Shown here: one piece after another, positions 19,712 through 32,100 of the stretch
Numbering within the stretch: position 1 is the first letter of the stretch
How the letters are laid out: each line of letters starts with the position of its first letter
Assembly: GCA_050084515.1 (NCBI GenBank)
Contig: CM114274.1
Location: 5,332,001 to 5,396,000 of the forward strand
Direction: 5' to 3'
Origin: Blasia pusilla
Taxonomy: Eukaryota; Marchantiophyta; Marchantiopsida; Blasiales
DNA: 64,000 bases
The notes under the pieces: model-generated
The model's database searches: none
Told to the model about the DNA's origin: nothing
Seen by the model: the letters and a program-made list of their open reading frames with translations, nothing else
Made by a program: the position numbers and the translations under genes

Positions 19712-21496
19712 TCAAGTTGCCATCCGCAATACTGCACTAGATGCTGCATCCATGTCTACTACACACGATGTAGATGCCTCAGTCCCCACTGTAGGCTCAA
19801 TAGGTTGCGTAGGAACCATGGATGGAGTCCTAAGCACCTCAGATAATAAGAATGACTGGGGAAGCCTAGCCTGCCTCCCACCCTCACCCCTATGTGGGTC
19901 CAATTCCACAGTAGCACCACGTGGCTCTGACGCTTGAGTGGCTCCTATCGTAACTGCAGCTGATGCCTCAGCCTGTGCTGCACTCGCCATATAAGAGAGA
20001 TCATCCCCTCCATAAGAGGTGGAAGCCCCTACTCCCAAACCTGCTCTATGTTGGATACCAGCCATAGTAGCCAACTTTTGCTCAATCCTGGAAGCCATAG
20101 CTGACTCTATCGTAGTGGTAGGGGTAGCCACTGTATGCTCTCCAACCATTGGTCCACCTCTACCACCCCAACCACCTCTACCACCTCGGCCTCTCGGAGC
20201 TACTCCACCACGGCCTGATCTCAACTCTGGATGAAGATCAAAGCAATGCTCGCGAGGATGACCTGGTCTCCCGCAATGATCACACTGAGTTGGGGCCGAC
20301 TGAGGCCCATCCTCCAAAGTCCGTCTCCCATCCTCTTGGGGACAAAACCTCCTAACATGGTCACCTTCACATGTCCAACATGATTGTCCTTGCTACGGGG
20401 TAGCAAATGAAGGCAATGGTCTTTGCGCAAGTGTCCCTCTAGGACCTAAGTGAGGTCGTGTGTACCCCCCAGGACTCCCACTACTACTACCATCACCACT
20501 ACTACGAGACTGTGAGGTGAACTGCTGAACACGAGAAGTAGTAGTTGTATCCCTAGTGAATGCGGATGTCACCACTCTCTCCTCCACCATATTAAGCTCA
20601 ATCTTCTCAGATAGAGCAAACACATGGGTCAATGTGGGTGAATCATCACTCATAAGAGTAGCATCACGTACCCTGCGGCGCAACTCTCTGTCCAAGATCC
20701 CATACCAAAACTGCACTGCCTCAGCCTCAGTCACACCCTGGGTAACTGAAATCAAGCGTCGCGTACAAGTGTATGTCTCACGAAGACTCTCACCAGTCTT
20801 TCGCTCAAATTCTTGAAGACTCCTCAACTTCTCTGTCTTCACTCCCTAATAGTTCTTCTTCAACCTCTTGAAGAACTCTGCAACCGGGCTGAACGATGGT
20901 GGGGCACTAGTACCCCCACTAGTACCTCCATGGGTACCTCCACTGGTACCCCCACTCCGGCTCGTACTCGTACCACTCAACGTCGGGCTGGCTGGCATAG
21001 TAGGAGCACTACTACCAATACCACCATGGGTGAAAGACATATAGCCTGTAGACCAATATTGTCTCCACACCTCAATCTCAGCAACATGGTCCTTCCTAAA
21101 CTCATGGTAATCATCCATGGGTGGTCCCTACAAGTGCTGAAACAACCCCTTCCAAGCCAAGAGGGGTGTAAACAACGTGGCGTTCCGCAACATCTACATA
21201 TCACACCACATATCAAAATCCTGAATGAAGTCCTCCAACTCAATGGTGCCCAGTGCACTCGAGTATCATCGTGGGCCCTTCATGGCCCCATATATCCTGT
21301 CCATGTCCCAAATCAATGGAGCTGCAACACTCGATAACAACGTAGAAGACTCGGTGTTTGGAACACCCTTGTCCTCCTCTTCATCAACCGTCGGAAGTGG
21401 AAAAGGTAGCCGATACCTCAATCCACTCCGTGTAAAACCACCAATGTCCGCACGACGGTCCCCAACCAGACCACCTGACAGATCCGTGATGACCAA
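19712..21496 (-). pseudogene. E2 gag with two zinc knuckles, fragmented
   Basis: The N-terminal part (21496-21266) includes GGFTRSGLRY, shared with E3. A frameshifted middle carries MDDYHEFRKDHVAEIEVWRQ (21118 downward), then a Ser/Gly/Thr-rich stretch with repeated GGTSGGTH, and the capsid-like EKLRSLQEFERKTGESLRET (about 20840), then AVQFWYGILDRELRR. Two CCHC knuckles follow: CWTCEGDHVRRFC (about 20375) and CDHCGRPGHPREHC (about 20280), then an Arg/Gly-rich RGRGGRGGWGGRGG. Stops between the blocks (about 20843, 20393) make it non-functional as read. Gag packages element RNA; the RG-rich tail probably adds RNA binding. Confidence 0.8.
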
Positions 21497-21499
21497 CGC

Positions 21500-22981
21500 C
21501 GATGCCGCACCACCACCAAATCACCACCGCTAAGTGACCAAGTGACGTCGATGTTGTTGTACTATTCTAGCTCTACTAGCTATGGATGTAGGCAACCTAA
21601 CGTGTCATCACCACAAGAAGCCTCCCATGGTCTATTGGTCATCACTCCAACCTCACTACCCGTAGCACACAGGAGTAAGACTACTCTGGAAATCAACGTC
21701 AACCCTAACAATGGGCGCGCAAGCAAGAAACAACAATGGAGGGGATCCAAACACAAGAAGTCCAACGACAACCCTCCAATTGCAAATGGAAATCAAGGTA
21801 ACACAATCCACCAAACGTGGTGCCCCCTGAATCCACAGAACCCACCACACAATTCTAACGCAATAGCTACCCCACCGCTGGTCGATGACGTGCTAGTCGC
21901 ACTCGCAGCACCTGAAAATATCACCTGCATGGAGAGGCTACACCATACTATGCGCTAGAGGTCCATCAATAAAAAAACCCAAGATGCATAAAGCGCCAAA
22001 CACATCTCCGAACAGCACCAAATGAGCTACACCAGTGTGTACACTGGCATAGTTAAGAACTCAGCAGTTAAGCGTCTTCCAGGCATAATAACCCAAAGAT
22101 GGGTGACCAGTTATGCAACACTCAACTCACAAATCCTGCAAAAAATGCCTGCTTGCTCCTTGCTCCTTGCTCCTTACTCCGCCTCTCACGTCCACTCGCC
22201 CTGAGGTACCACGAGTTGCCTCGAAGCCTCGAAATGCCAAGACATGCCCCGTTCGCCATGCTTTGCTATGGAGAGAGGCCCAACCAGGGCGCCCCCAACG
22301 GAATAGGCGTCTCCAACAACAGACGAATCACCAACCAACCAACCCCTCCGATCTGCTGTCCACCATAGGCAGACCTTGAGCTAGTCCGCAAAATTTTGAT
22401 CAGAAATTACTCCACAAATCCTCAACCAAAATTGAATCTATTTCAACCAGAATTCAATTGGCCACCATAGCTATCTCTTCACAAAAAATCAGCTACAACC
22501 AAGCTCTGTACTTCGAGCTAAAAATCAGACAAACTTGTTGTCCATACACCTCCAGAATCGCAAATCCGACAGCGCTTCCGCCCAGATTCATGCACACAGA
22601 AATCCGCAATGCTCCACACACTCAAGCACATAGATTCACATGAGATCAAAATATATATAGCAACAGGAACCTCTCACCCGATCTGGATGAACTTCAACAG
22701 AGCTTCCGCACTCCAAGCTCTCCACATCAAAAAATCGTCGAACACAAACCAGAATCTTCAATCCTTAATAACTTCCAACTCCCTTAACAAAATCCGGGGA
22801 TCTAAAGCGCGTTGGAAAGATTTTAACAAGACACTTCTTTCCCAACCAACCACGCACCAGATTTTCACCTCCAATACAGGCCACAAGCCACGAACATCCA
22901 CGGCTGAGTGCATAATTAGCCCTAAACAGATCTTACTGATCCACGATCGAAGCTACCATCGATCTACTCTAGTTCTTTGAG
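21500..22981 (-). other. E2 5' leader (untranslated)
   Basis: About 1.48 kb between gag and repeat B1, with no protein pattern. It holds the 5S-like segment at 22051-22125. No initiator-Met primer site (TGGTATCAGAGC) is found where B1 ends; the nearest TGG start is TGGTAGCTTCGATC, 23 bases in. Confidence 0.55.
22051..22125 (+). ncRNA. 5S rRNA-like remnant in the E2 leader
   Basis: Contains AACTCAGCAGTTAAGCGT then GATGGGTGACC about 25 bases later. Together these resemble the internal box A and box C of plant 5S rRNA (AACTCCGCAGTTAAGCGTG and GGATGGGTGACC) at about the natural distance. The 5' and 3' thirds of 5S are poorly preserved. It is antisense to the element. Probably a captured fragment and not a functional rRNA. 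Confidence 0.6.
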
Positions 22982-23348
22982 TGAAATCCATGAAAGATCT
23001 ACTATCATAAAACACGTATAGAATCACATAAAATCGAGCCAAACCCACTCCACGATGGGAGAATCCAGGTTGAAGCTTACGGGAACCACCATAGCCAAGA
23101 GCTCTACTCACTACCAAGGCTAACTCCCAACGCAACACGCCCAACTCAAAGAACTAATTGTTCTTTGAGTGCACTCCACACTTTATCCTCCAACCTAAGA
23201 GCGGGCCCTACTGGAAAGTCACCCTCAACTGAGTAACCCCCAACCCTATGTATGAAACCGCATCTCTACCTAGACACTACGGCCCTACATAAGGTATGGC
23301 CTCTACTAGCACACTATACTCTACGACATAATCCGTATAGTCATGACA
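22982..23348 (-). repeat. E2 5' terminal unit B1 (367 bp)
   Basis: Element-sense TGTCATGACTATACGG...GGATTTCA, ends TG...CA. Aligns with B2 over its full length. Immediately inside comes CTCAAAGAACTAGAG and not unit A, so the left terminus carries only B. The outer edge abuts TGTG. Confidence 0.88.
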
Positions 23349-23352
23349 TGTG

Positions 23353-23728
23353 TCCTGTTGAGAGTTCGGGACCCCTAAAGCATATACGTGAGTTGGGTGA
23401 CAGTCGGGTGGCTGTATCAAGGAGCTAGTTGGGACCAAACGGGAAAGGAGTGAAGGCTCCATAGGGAGCCGTGTGGAGCGTGAGAAGAACCCACGGAGTT
23501 GGGGGGCATGGGCTCATAGGGAGCCATGCCACTTGCATAGGAAGTCGCGAGTTTGAGAGAAGAGAAAGGTCGGACGTGAAGAAGATAGGGAGTTGGAAGT
23601 AGGGCCGGTGTCACATCTGAGTAGCCGATAGGCCAAGATCTATCGTGGATAGGGCCTAGGAGCCAGCAGACTATCTTGAGTGTAACTTTGTCCCACGGTG
23701 TTGGATGAGGTTGAGGATAGGTCCATTG
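23353..23728. other. Non-coding flank between E2 and solo LTR
   Basis: No gene recognised. Contains imperfect repeats of GGGAGCCGTG/GGGAGCCATG near 23465-23525. Confidence 0.5.
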
Positions 23729-24767
23729 TGTCACGAACGTCATTTCTAACAACTTTCCTGTTGAGGTCTTTCACAACCAGGTGACTAGTTGACCAGGTCA
23801 CCCGCCCCTGGTAACCTGTGCGTACAGGTTACCAAGGGGATGGCTATTTTCAGGGGAAGAGCCTTTTGGCTCTTCCCAACCCTATATAAGAGAGAAAGTC
23901 ATCAAGCTCAAACTTCCTAGTTTTGCGGTTTACAACACGGGAAAATCTCGAAAGACTTGGGACAGACTTTCTGGTCGGTTCAGGAACCTGAAATGACATT
24001 TCGCGCCTAGCGGTTCCAACTGTCTGATGGACATCCAATGAGTTCCTCACCAAGACTCGCACGAAGTGAATCTCGGGTTGGAATCCAAGTGTGGCGTACA
24101 AAGTCCACTCCCTTGGATCAGGTTTGGGTTTCGAGTTCCAACGCCAAACTCTCGTTCCATCCCGTGCCTCTGAAACGCCGTTTGGCGCCCAAAGTGGGGA
24201 TTCGTGTTCCGAGACATCTCGGAGAGACTCCTCCCTTACTAGTACTTCTGGGGATCTCCGGGGGCCCCCTACATTTAGGAAAAGACACCCGGGCCTCTCC
24301 AATTGGCCCTCAACCCGATTGCTCTCTCAATCGTTTTCGGCCAATATCTCAGCATGTACTAATGCGTTTTCTAAGATCTTTAGTGCGTTGGAAGCGTCTC
24401 AACATTAGCTTTCCAATGCACTCTTATTTGTCTCAAACACATCTTGGAGCTCAACGTTATGGTCCTAAATACAGTCAGATTCTTCCAAACGCTAGTCATG
24501 TTCCAAACTGGTTCTCACCTCTTTGGCAACCAACTTCCCAAGACTCAACTCATCTCAAGTCTTGGTTCGCGTGTGGTCTAGGTTTCCTGGTCGCGACCAC
24601 TAACGCATGAAACGCACAACTCTGTTCCGCGTTTCGTCTCTTAAACTTTTCCAAGAGACTTTTTCCAAACGCCTCTCCAAAGCGCAAACCTCGCAGCGTG
24701 AGTTCACTTGAGTTCTGATGTTTCGCTAGGCGTCTATTTGGTGTTGTTTGGTTATGAGGGTCGCGAC
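23729..24767. repeat. Solo LTR related to the chromovirus, with a different outer segment
   Basis: From about 23905 to 24767 it aligns with the chromovirus LTR and ends GGGTCGCGACA. If it starts at TGTCACGAACG (23729) its length is 1039 bp, equal to the paired LTRs. The first ~175 bp are unrelated to them and hold a TATA-like TATATAAG (23883-23890) and two perfect hairpins (23810-23833 and 23856-23875). It lacks the hairpin found in the other two LTRs. No internal element sequence lies on either side, and the flanks show no clear duplication. Confidence 0.7.
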
Positions 24768-27700
24768 ATCATGATTACAAGGATAATGACATACCTTCCC
24801 AATAGCCATAAGATAACGCAACTTGAAGTTGAGTCCCTAGGGGATTTGAATTTAAGAGCTCTATGAGGCTAGCGACATGGGTTACAAACTAGAAAGGAAA
24901 ATATTGAAAAAAAATATAATATGTAATGATCGTAATTATCTTGTTTGTGCGGGGAAGGTCTATCTCCTCAATCTTTATATAGATGTGACGAATAAAAAAG
25001 GTGAGAAAAATCAAGGTGAATATAAGGAAAATTTTCTCAGCTCGCAATCAATCAAAACTATAAGTACCAACGTAGAGATGAACATATGAAAAGTAAGGGA
25101 AACAACCCATGGATGGAGAATGTGTCCTTCATTGCACTAGTATCTTCGAAGAGCACAAGTAATCGGGTGCACGAACAACAACAAATAGAGCAACCTTTAG
25201 ATATAGATTGCATCAAACACAAGTGCAAGAGAGGGCTATGATAAGCATGATAAATTGGGTGCATAAACAAAGATGAATGTACATGGTGAAAGCCCAACAA
25301 TTTGCATAATCATGTGAAGAATTGAGTATAAAGAGGTTGGGAAGTGGTCGCCTACTCATTACAATACCTAATAGCAACATGATTGGGTAGGATAGTACTG
25401 GATTGTAACGGAAAAGGAGAACATGCAAATCCATTCCCTTGAACTTGAGAAGGGGAAGGAATGTGACATCAAAGAGATCATAGTGTATATTGTATCGCAC
25501 GAATTTGAACGAATTCAAGCATATGCGATGTAAAGTCATACGATTTCACAAAATCCCAGAGGATTGAAATGGAGGAGGTCACATGAATTCAAGTCACTTC
25601 AAGGAATCTACAATATACTACAACAATCTTGCACGGGAGATATCATAAACGTAGATTGGCATGCCCGAAGATCTAGTTTGTTAGCTCTCATAGGAATATT
25701 GTGAAGGTGACACGATACATTCTATGATACTTAGACATCCTCCAAATCTAGATATTTGAATGGGAGATAGAGTTAGCAAGGCAAGGAAATTGAAACGTAG
25801 ACCACATGTGATGCCTATAAATTGTATTTATCCCTGAAACCAAAAGATGGCTTGGTCAATATCTCAATTTTGTGTGTCATAGTAATTATACTTCTTTCAT
25901 AGAATAGACAACGAGCATACTCATAAAAAATACGAGTAACATCAATTATGTTCTTATGAAGCGTCGATTGTTTTTGGCTCTACATTTCATTTACAAGACG
26001 CCATCCCCAATCGAGGCAAAAAAATCATTGGAGTAGCTTTTCTTGAAAGCATTTGGTCGTAGTGGATGAGGGAACCAAGTTAATGGCCATTGGATTGGAT
26101 TCTTGTATTATTTCATAGATTGGGTATCTTGAGCGAGTGTGGTATAATAGAGATTTTATGATCTATGTCAATTTGAAATTTGTTCTTCTCAAATTGGGGA
26201 TTTTTATGAGCTCAAGAGTGTGGGACATTGCATTTGAATTCTACAAACCTTTGTCTATCTTTACAGGCTCTGAAGGAATGGGATCGAGTCAATAGCCATT
26301 GGATTGGATTGGATTGGGTTATCGTATTATTTCACCGATTGGATACCTATAGTGTGAGCATAACAAATTTTTTTTCAATCTATGTTAAAATGCAATTTGT
26401 TCTCCTTGGATTGGGAAGGTTGGGTTTGATTGCCTCTAGGAACTCTAATTTTTGGTGAGTCGGTTAGCTTGTGGCACCGTGTCCTATTTATGAAGTTTGA
26501 AGCACTACATCCTCCTTTGAATTTTTGTTTCTTTTTGACAAGCTCTAAAGGAACTTGTAAAGCTTGCCATGAAACCTCATATCATAAGTGATGTTAACAT
26601 CTCCATAGGATAAGTGATATGTAGTTAAAATATTTTGCTCAAAATGTCCTTTGATATTTAGAATGGCTAGCATGGCATTTACACACCATAAGAAATATAT
26701 TGATCCTCAAACAAGTATGGAGGAATAGTTAAATACTGGTAGTTGGGATCCGTTTCAAGCACCATCTCCCAACCATGTATAAAAGTGGAAATGTTTTTTT
26801 TTTCTTGTATACATCGTGTTGTGCACGAACAAATTAATAGTTAATAATGTAAACTGTATGGATGCCCGTCATCACACGTGGTAATTACCCCATGACTATG
26901 ACTTAACTAACCCCAAAAACTTTGGATTAATCATCCTCCAAGAATCTTATCGGTTGAGAGATGCAATGATCCCATAAGTTGAGAGGGCGAGCGATCCTAT
27001 TGGATGAGAGGGGTAGTTGTTTGAAAATCAAAGGGACCCTAGCTAATTTCAACACGTTTGGAAATAAAGTCTTCTCTACTTTACAACTTGTAAATGGCTA
27101 CGATTAAAATATTGAGTGTAGGAGAATTTTGAACTTCCCATGGTTAGGGTATGTAGTAGGTGGTAAACAACATTTATTAGAGAGTGCTCCTTCAATTTTC
27201 AAACTCCTCTCTCATTGACACTTGAACCTCTTAGTTTAAAGGGTCGTTAGATCTTCAATGAATATTTTGTTATAAAAATAAAAGGAATGTTGTATATATT
27301 TTTAAAATTAAAAAAAATACTTGTTTGATAAAGATGAGTACTTTAAACTATCCAACTTATTGAATAGAATTTGCTTGCTGCTTAGAGACACTTAAACCAA
27401 CGAGAAACACATGAATCAAATGAGAAGCAACCGTCAAATATTTTCTAACACAGATTGGTCGATATCTGAAGTAATGAAGTAAGCAACAATGAAGGAAACA
27501 TAGCGCAGCAGAACGAAGAAGAAATAAAGATGGAAAAGGAATCGGTGTGTAGAACATGCGGTTCTGTTCGTCGTATCCTCGGCTACGCAAGCAGAAATTC
27601 GAGGAAATTCATGTGGTCTTAATCCCCCAAACGCGCCCATCATTGAAAACCTTACTTCTCTGCTGTGTTACTTATGCCCCCTTCTTCTTTTTCTGGTGTT

Positions 27701-29174
27701 GTTGTGGCCCAGGGTCCGGGGAGTTTTTCGTGACAACCGGTACATTTCCGGTCTCTTCAAAGTTTTTTTCATTCCAGCTGATACGAATACGAAGGACACC
27801 CTCCCTGAGCCCTCGGATTTTGGCCGGTAACTGACGACCTGATTCGGCAATTCTCAAATTCTACCGGCCAGCTCAACACGTTACGCCGGTTCTCCCCGGA
27901 CGTTGTTGTGGCCTTCGGGTTTTTATTCCTTGATTCCCCCTCTTTTGTGGTTTTCCATCACACGTTTTTATCGAAGTGCTCTCACCCGCTTCGTCAACGA
28001 ATCTCTGACTTGGCTGCACTGAACGAATTCCTAACCTGCGATTCCCTAAGTCGACCGCCTGAACTTTGCACGAGGCCTCATATCTCTCTGCCGTGTCGCG
28101 ATGGAGCGCAAACGCAACTGCGTACATGCGTGTGACCGCCGCGCGTAAATGCGGACGCCATAGGACCCTAAGCTCAGTCATCTTACGGAGTCGTGTCAAC
28201 ATAAGATCTGGATCCGGAATTTACGGACTATTTGTAGGGGCCGTAACAAGACGCACGACGGGCCGGGTCTCGACGGTAGGGGCCCGCTCGTGCTCTCCCG
28301 TGATGGTTTCCGCGCGCTCTTAGCGCGGGAACTGATCTTCGAATAACGCAGCCGATGAATGCTGTATGAAATCGCGCTGTGGTTAGCTGCTCAGAGGCTT
28401 TGGGTGCAGGGATTGCAATTCCACTTGTAAGCTACCACGCTCGCTTTTGTGCACTGATGATGATGAATGTGGTGAAAGGACGTATGTCGGATAGTGACAG
28501 GGAAGAGATTCGACGCGATTGGCATTGTCGTGCCGTTCGAAATTCCATTGTTGCGGAGTGTGGTTTGCTACAAGATTAGAACGAGTTTGAAGATTCATGC
28601 CCGGAGCAAGAACTCTGAGGGAAGAACTCGGCTCGATTCGAGTCGGAGTAGTGACACGCATAGGGAGATGAGTTGGTTTATGAGAGGTTAAGCCTGTATG
28701 ACGATAGCCTTAGGCCAGCGGCACTGTTTTTCACACTCTAGAAAGTTCTTTCTGTTGTCTTTCAAGTGAATTGTCAGACCAGGTTACAACACTTCTATCC
28801 ATTCCGTGAGACCAGCTTTCATCTTCTCTTCATTTTGAAATAACGTCACATTTTTTACACGGCGAGGAAAGACCGGATGGCGTCAATCAGGCTTGTGGTC
28901 TTACTTACAAGGTCTTCCATGCACACGATACGTGTTCAGACATCAAACTCCAATTTCAATCCAGTTTGAACTGTAACCAGAGAGCTTCACAGCTTTTCCG
29001 GGTCAACATGGGAGGATTCGACCTCTGGAACAATTTTATGAAGAGGACTAATTGGAGGGCGGCGTTTCCGGCTCACCATCACAACACGGAGTTGTAAAGC
29101 TTGAGAAGGAAACTGGACTGTTTCACGTTTTCTGTGTCCTGCAGCGCACTTCAGCATTTTGTGAAAGCGGAAAA
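24768..29174. other. Intergenic region upstream of RECQL4
   Basis: No gene, RNA or element recognised apart from the dispersed repeat at 26127-26390. The left half is AT-rich. From about 27700 the sequence becomes GC-richer with many CpG, up to about 28350, consistent with a promoter-proximal region for the gene at 29175; no TATA box stands out. Confidence 0.55.
26127..26390. repeat. Dispersed repeat, copy 1
   Basis: Shares long stretches with 40503-40740, for example GAGCTCAAGAGTGTGGGACA, AATAGCCATTGGATTGGATT and ACCTATAGTGTGAGCATAAC, in the same order and orientation. No coding capacity seen. A weaker partial copy of its middle lies just upstream at 26080-26120. Confidence 0.75.
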
Positions 29175-32100
29175 ATGGATGAGATCAGCCGTCGCTCTAC
29201 GCTTCAGAGAATCAAGACAGAGCTCAAACAGTGGGAACGCGAATTTCAGATTCAGCATGGCCGGCCTCCCTCCAAACATGACATACAAGCTTCTAAAGTT
29301 ATCCGTGAGTTTTGATCTTCCCCTCGTAAATTTGATGTCGATTGATTGACGGCGACTCCTGAGATTGTGCATTGTATGACCATAGTGATTAGCTCCCGAT
29401 CCTCTCCCACGACAATCTCGGGTGTCAGCAGCATTGATGTATCCTCAAATTTAGTTGAATCACACTTCAAAGTCATTCGAGCAACGTACCCGATCATTCG
29501 CTCATCAAGTCATTGTTTACTGACTGAAATTTGTAGCCTTAGTGTGGAAAGTTTATGCAATACTTAACTCCCCTTGTTCGCATATTTGTGCTCATTCAAC
29601 TGTCAACCAGGAGGCTAGTTGCTATCGACCTTGTAACAAGATGGATGCGGGAGTCTCGTACCGTCGCATTTCTACGGTTTGGAGGAGCTTTTTAATATCT
29701 AATTGAGGGATGATTTGGTGCAGATTCACTGTATCGCGAGTATGCGAGTACGAAGCAGCAGCTTGGGATTGGTTCCAGTGTGAAGGAGAGGCACGAAAAT
29801 AAGAATATTGCAAAGGAAGGCACAACGACAGAGAAGCTGGCAAAAAATTACGTTTTCAATCACTCTAGCATGAAGGAGAAGCTGGTCAAAGAGCGTGTTG
29901 ACAATGACGCTAGCTTCGAAGAGAGGCTCGGAAAAGAGAATGTTGTCAATAACGCGAATATGAAGCAAACTTTCGGGAAATGTCAGAGTTGCCCCGCCCT
30001 TTCATCAAACTCTGAAGATTCAGATGCAACACACGTATCCTCTACACCACCAAAGCAGGGGCTAATCAGGTGTGATCCGCAACTTACTCCCGTCTCCAGA
30101 TTTCGCTCCGTACGAGGGCCTTTGCAAGAGAAGTTCCTCAGTGGCAATAAGAAAACACCTACTTCGTCAAATCTCCCTCCACTGCAGTCTGCTCCTAAAG
30201 TCCACTCGGTTAGAGTGTCTAAGAGAAAAGCTCCCGGAAAGACTGACGGGAATGCTCCTTCACATTCACCATCAACTGGAACTGTAGACACCGCGCATGA
30301 AGCACTCTCAAGTTTCAAGAATTGCCTTCCTACCATGGAGTTTCCTCGAGCAGAAGGGTTTGTCATCAAACGACATCGTACGGGAATGCGGCTGGCCGAT
30401 CGAGACTGTATTTCATCACTGGGAGTTCTTCCTGCTGGTTTCTCTGCGAATTGCGAACCTTCCAGTCTTATTAGAACGGATCGTCGTGCTCATGGCAGAA
30501 GTTCTACCGAAACTATGGTTTCCAAATGGGATGACCCTGCGTTTCGGGATTCAGGCGGGGAAGACCTTTTCCGAGACAATACAAACAGAGCCCCTTCCGA
30601 CTGGCATGATACTTTTATCAGTCGGTCTCAATTTGATCCACCAAAGCTGGCGGACAGAAGTATACCAACCACTGACTTTGTGACGATTGACAAGGAGATA
30701 AAGTCAAAGTTCCTCCCTGAAGAGCTAGGCAACACACCTCAGATCAAAGTGACAGGAGAGCAAACTCCATCCTTTGATCATGATATACAACAGTCAGAGA
30801 AAAGCTTTCAAAAGATGAGTGTAGTGACTCTGAAGCAGATGCTTCTCAGACGGGGCCTTGCTCTCATTGGAAATAAGGCGACATTGATATCTCGACTTCG
30901 TGCAGCCCTCTTCACTCCCAAGCAGACAGGTGTCTGCTCCACAGCAGATAACATGGTTGAGGAATCCGGCAAGGAAACACAAATACAGACAACAACGATC
31001 ATGAGAGTCAGGTCCTTAAAGAGGAAGTCCACAAGTATGGAAGAAGAGAATTTGGATGTTGCTGCAGAAACATGGGAAGTCAACCTGGCTCAGCATTCGA
31101 AGTGCTCTCCCACAATAACGAACACAGAAATTTCCATGGAGGCTGTGACCACTAGGAGAAGTACCAGAAGTATGTCAGTGAAAATCCTTCCATCTTCATT
31201 TGAGAGAAATGTATGCAGCAGCCCAGACTTGTTACTTCCAGATATGTCAGATGCAGACAAAGTGCTCGCCCCTACCTCTTTGGACAGGAAAAGAAAGAAG
31301 CCTTTCCAACAGACAGAAGCTGCTCCTGTTGTCCTCGAGAGTGCATCATCTACAGGATTACCTCCGAGCAGCACCTTGATCAGTGCTGACCCAGGACCTA
31401 TGACGTATTCGGAAACAGTCAGGCAATCCTCCGAAGACCAGAGGCTTGATGTACAAACAAATAAAGTGAACAGGAAGAGAGCCAAACTACACAAAGCTCC
31501 GGAGAACTCATGGTCAAATCCCAAGGCATTGCGGAGAGTATCCCAGGTCCCGAAACAGAGAAATACTATCAACAAAAGCTCTGATTTGAAAATGAGGTCA
31601 GGGGAAAGAAATAACTTTGTGAAATTGAACATAAATGGTAAGGGTGGCAGGAGACGCAAATTTGTGAATGGGACTCGATACAGGAGACCAGGAGCATATG
31701 GTCGGCGGAGTTTCCGAGGAAAGAAATACAGGAAAGTGGACACAGAAGACCTGGAGAATAACTCTCCACTTGCTGATGAGGATACAGAACTTGAAGTAGA
31801 TCTTACAGGAGACTCAAGGCCTTTCCGAAGAGTTGGTTCAGGATCCACTGGGGGAAAGTCTTCTACCTGGGCAAATGATGACTGGCTGGCGGCAGACACT
31901 CCAGCACATGACGTACCCAGTTTATCTGAGGATGCAAACTGTGAGAGCACTCGTGAGTCGTGTGCTAAATTGGAACAGGTGGTGAGGGGAGCACAGGGTA
32001 ATCCTTCAAATGAAAATTTATTGGAGCTCCTTCACATGGTGTTTGGATTCAAATCCTTTCGGACTGGCCAAGTTGAAGCAATAAAGCGCATTCTTTCCCT

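Larger units (their letters stand above)
13593..23348 (-). mobile_element. Ty3/gypsy element E2 with DNA methyltransferase and PHD finger (best-preserved copy)
   Basis: A 9756-bp element on the minus strand, flanked by TGTG on both sides (13589-13592 and 23349-23352). Order from its 5' end: repeat B1, leader with a 5S-like segment, gag with two zinc knuckles, protease, C5-methyltransferase, RT, RNase H, integrase, PHD finger, purine tract, then A1-GT-B2-GT-A2. It has only a few stops and frameshifts, and its RT/RNase H block is open. It belongs to a different subfamily from E1 and E3: its A and B units align with theirs only loosely. Confidence 0.9.

Noticed and set aside
20977-21258. Minus-strand frame with several Cys residues
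   Set aside because: A frameshifted reading of E2 gag; the true gag text is in the adjacent frame.
22051-22125. Calling a functional 5S rRNA gene
   Set aside because: Only the middle region resembles 5S; both ends are eroded.
31090-31950. 286-codon minus-strand open frame
   Set aside because: It lies opposite RECQL4 exon 2, is rich in Ser, Leu and Phe as expected for an antisense shadow, and matches no family.
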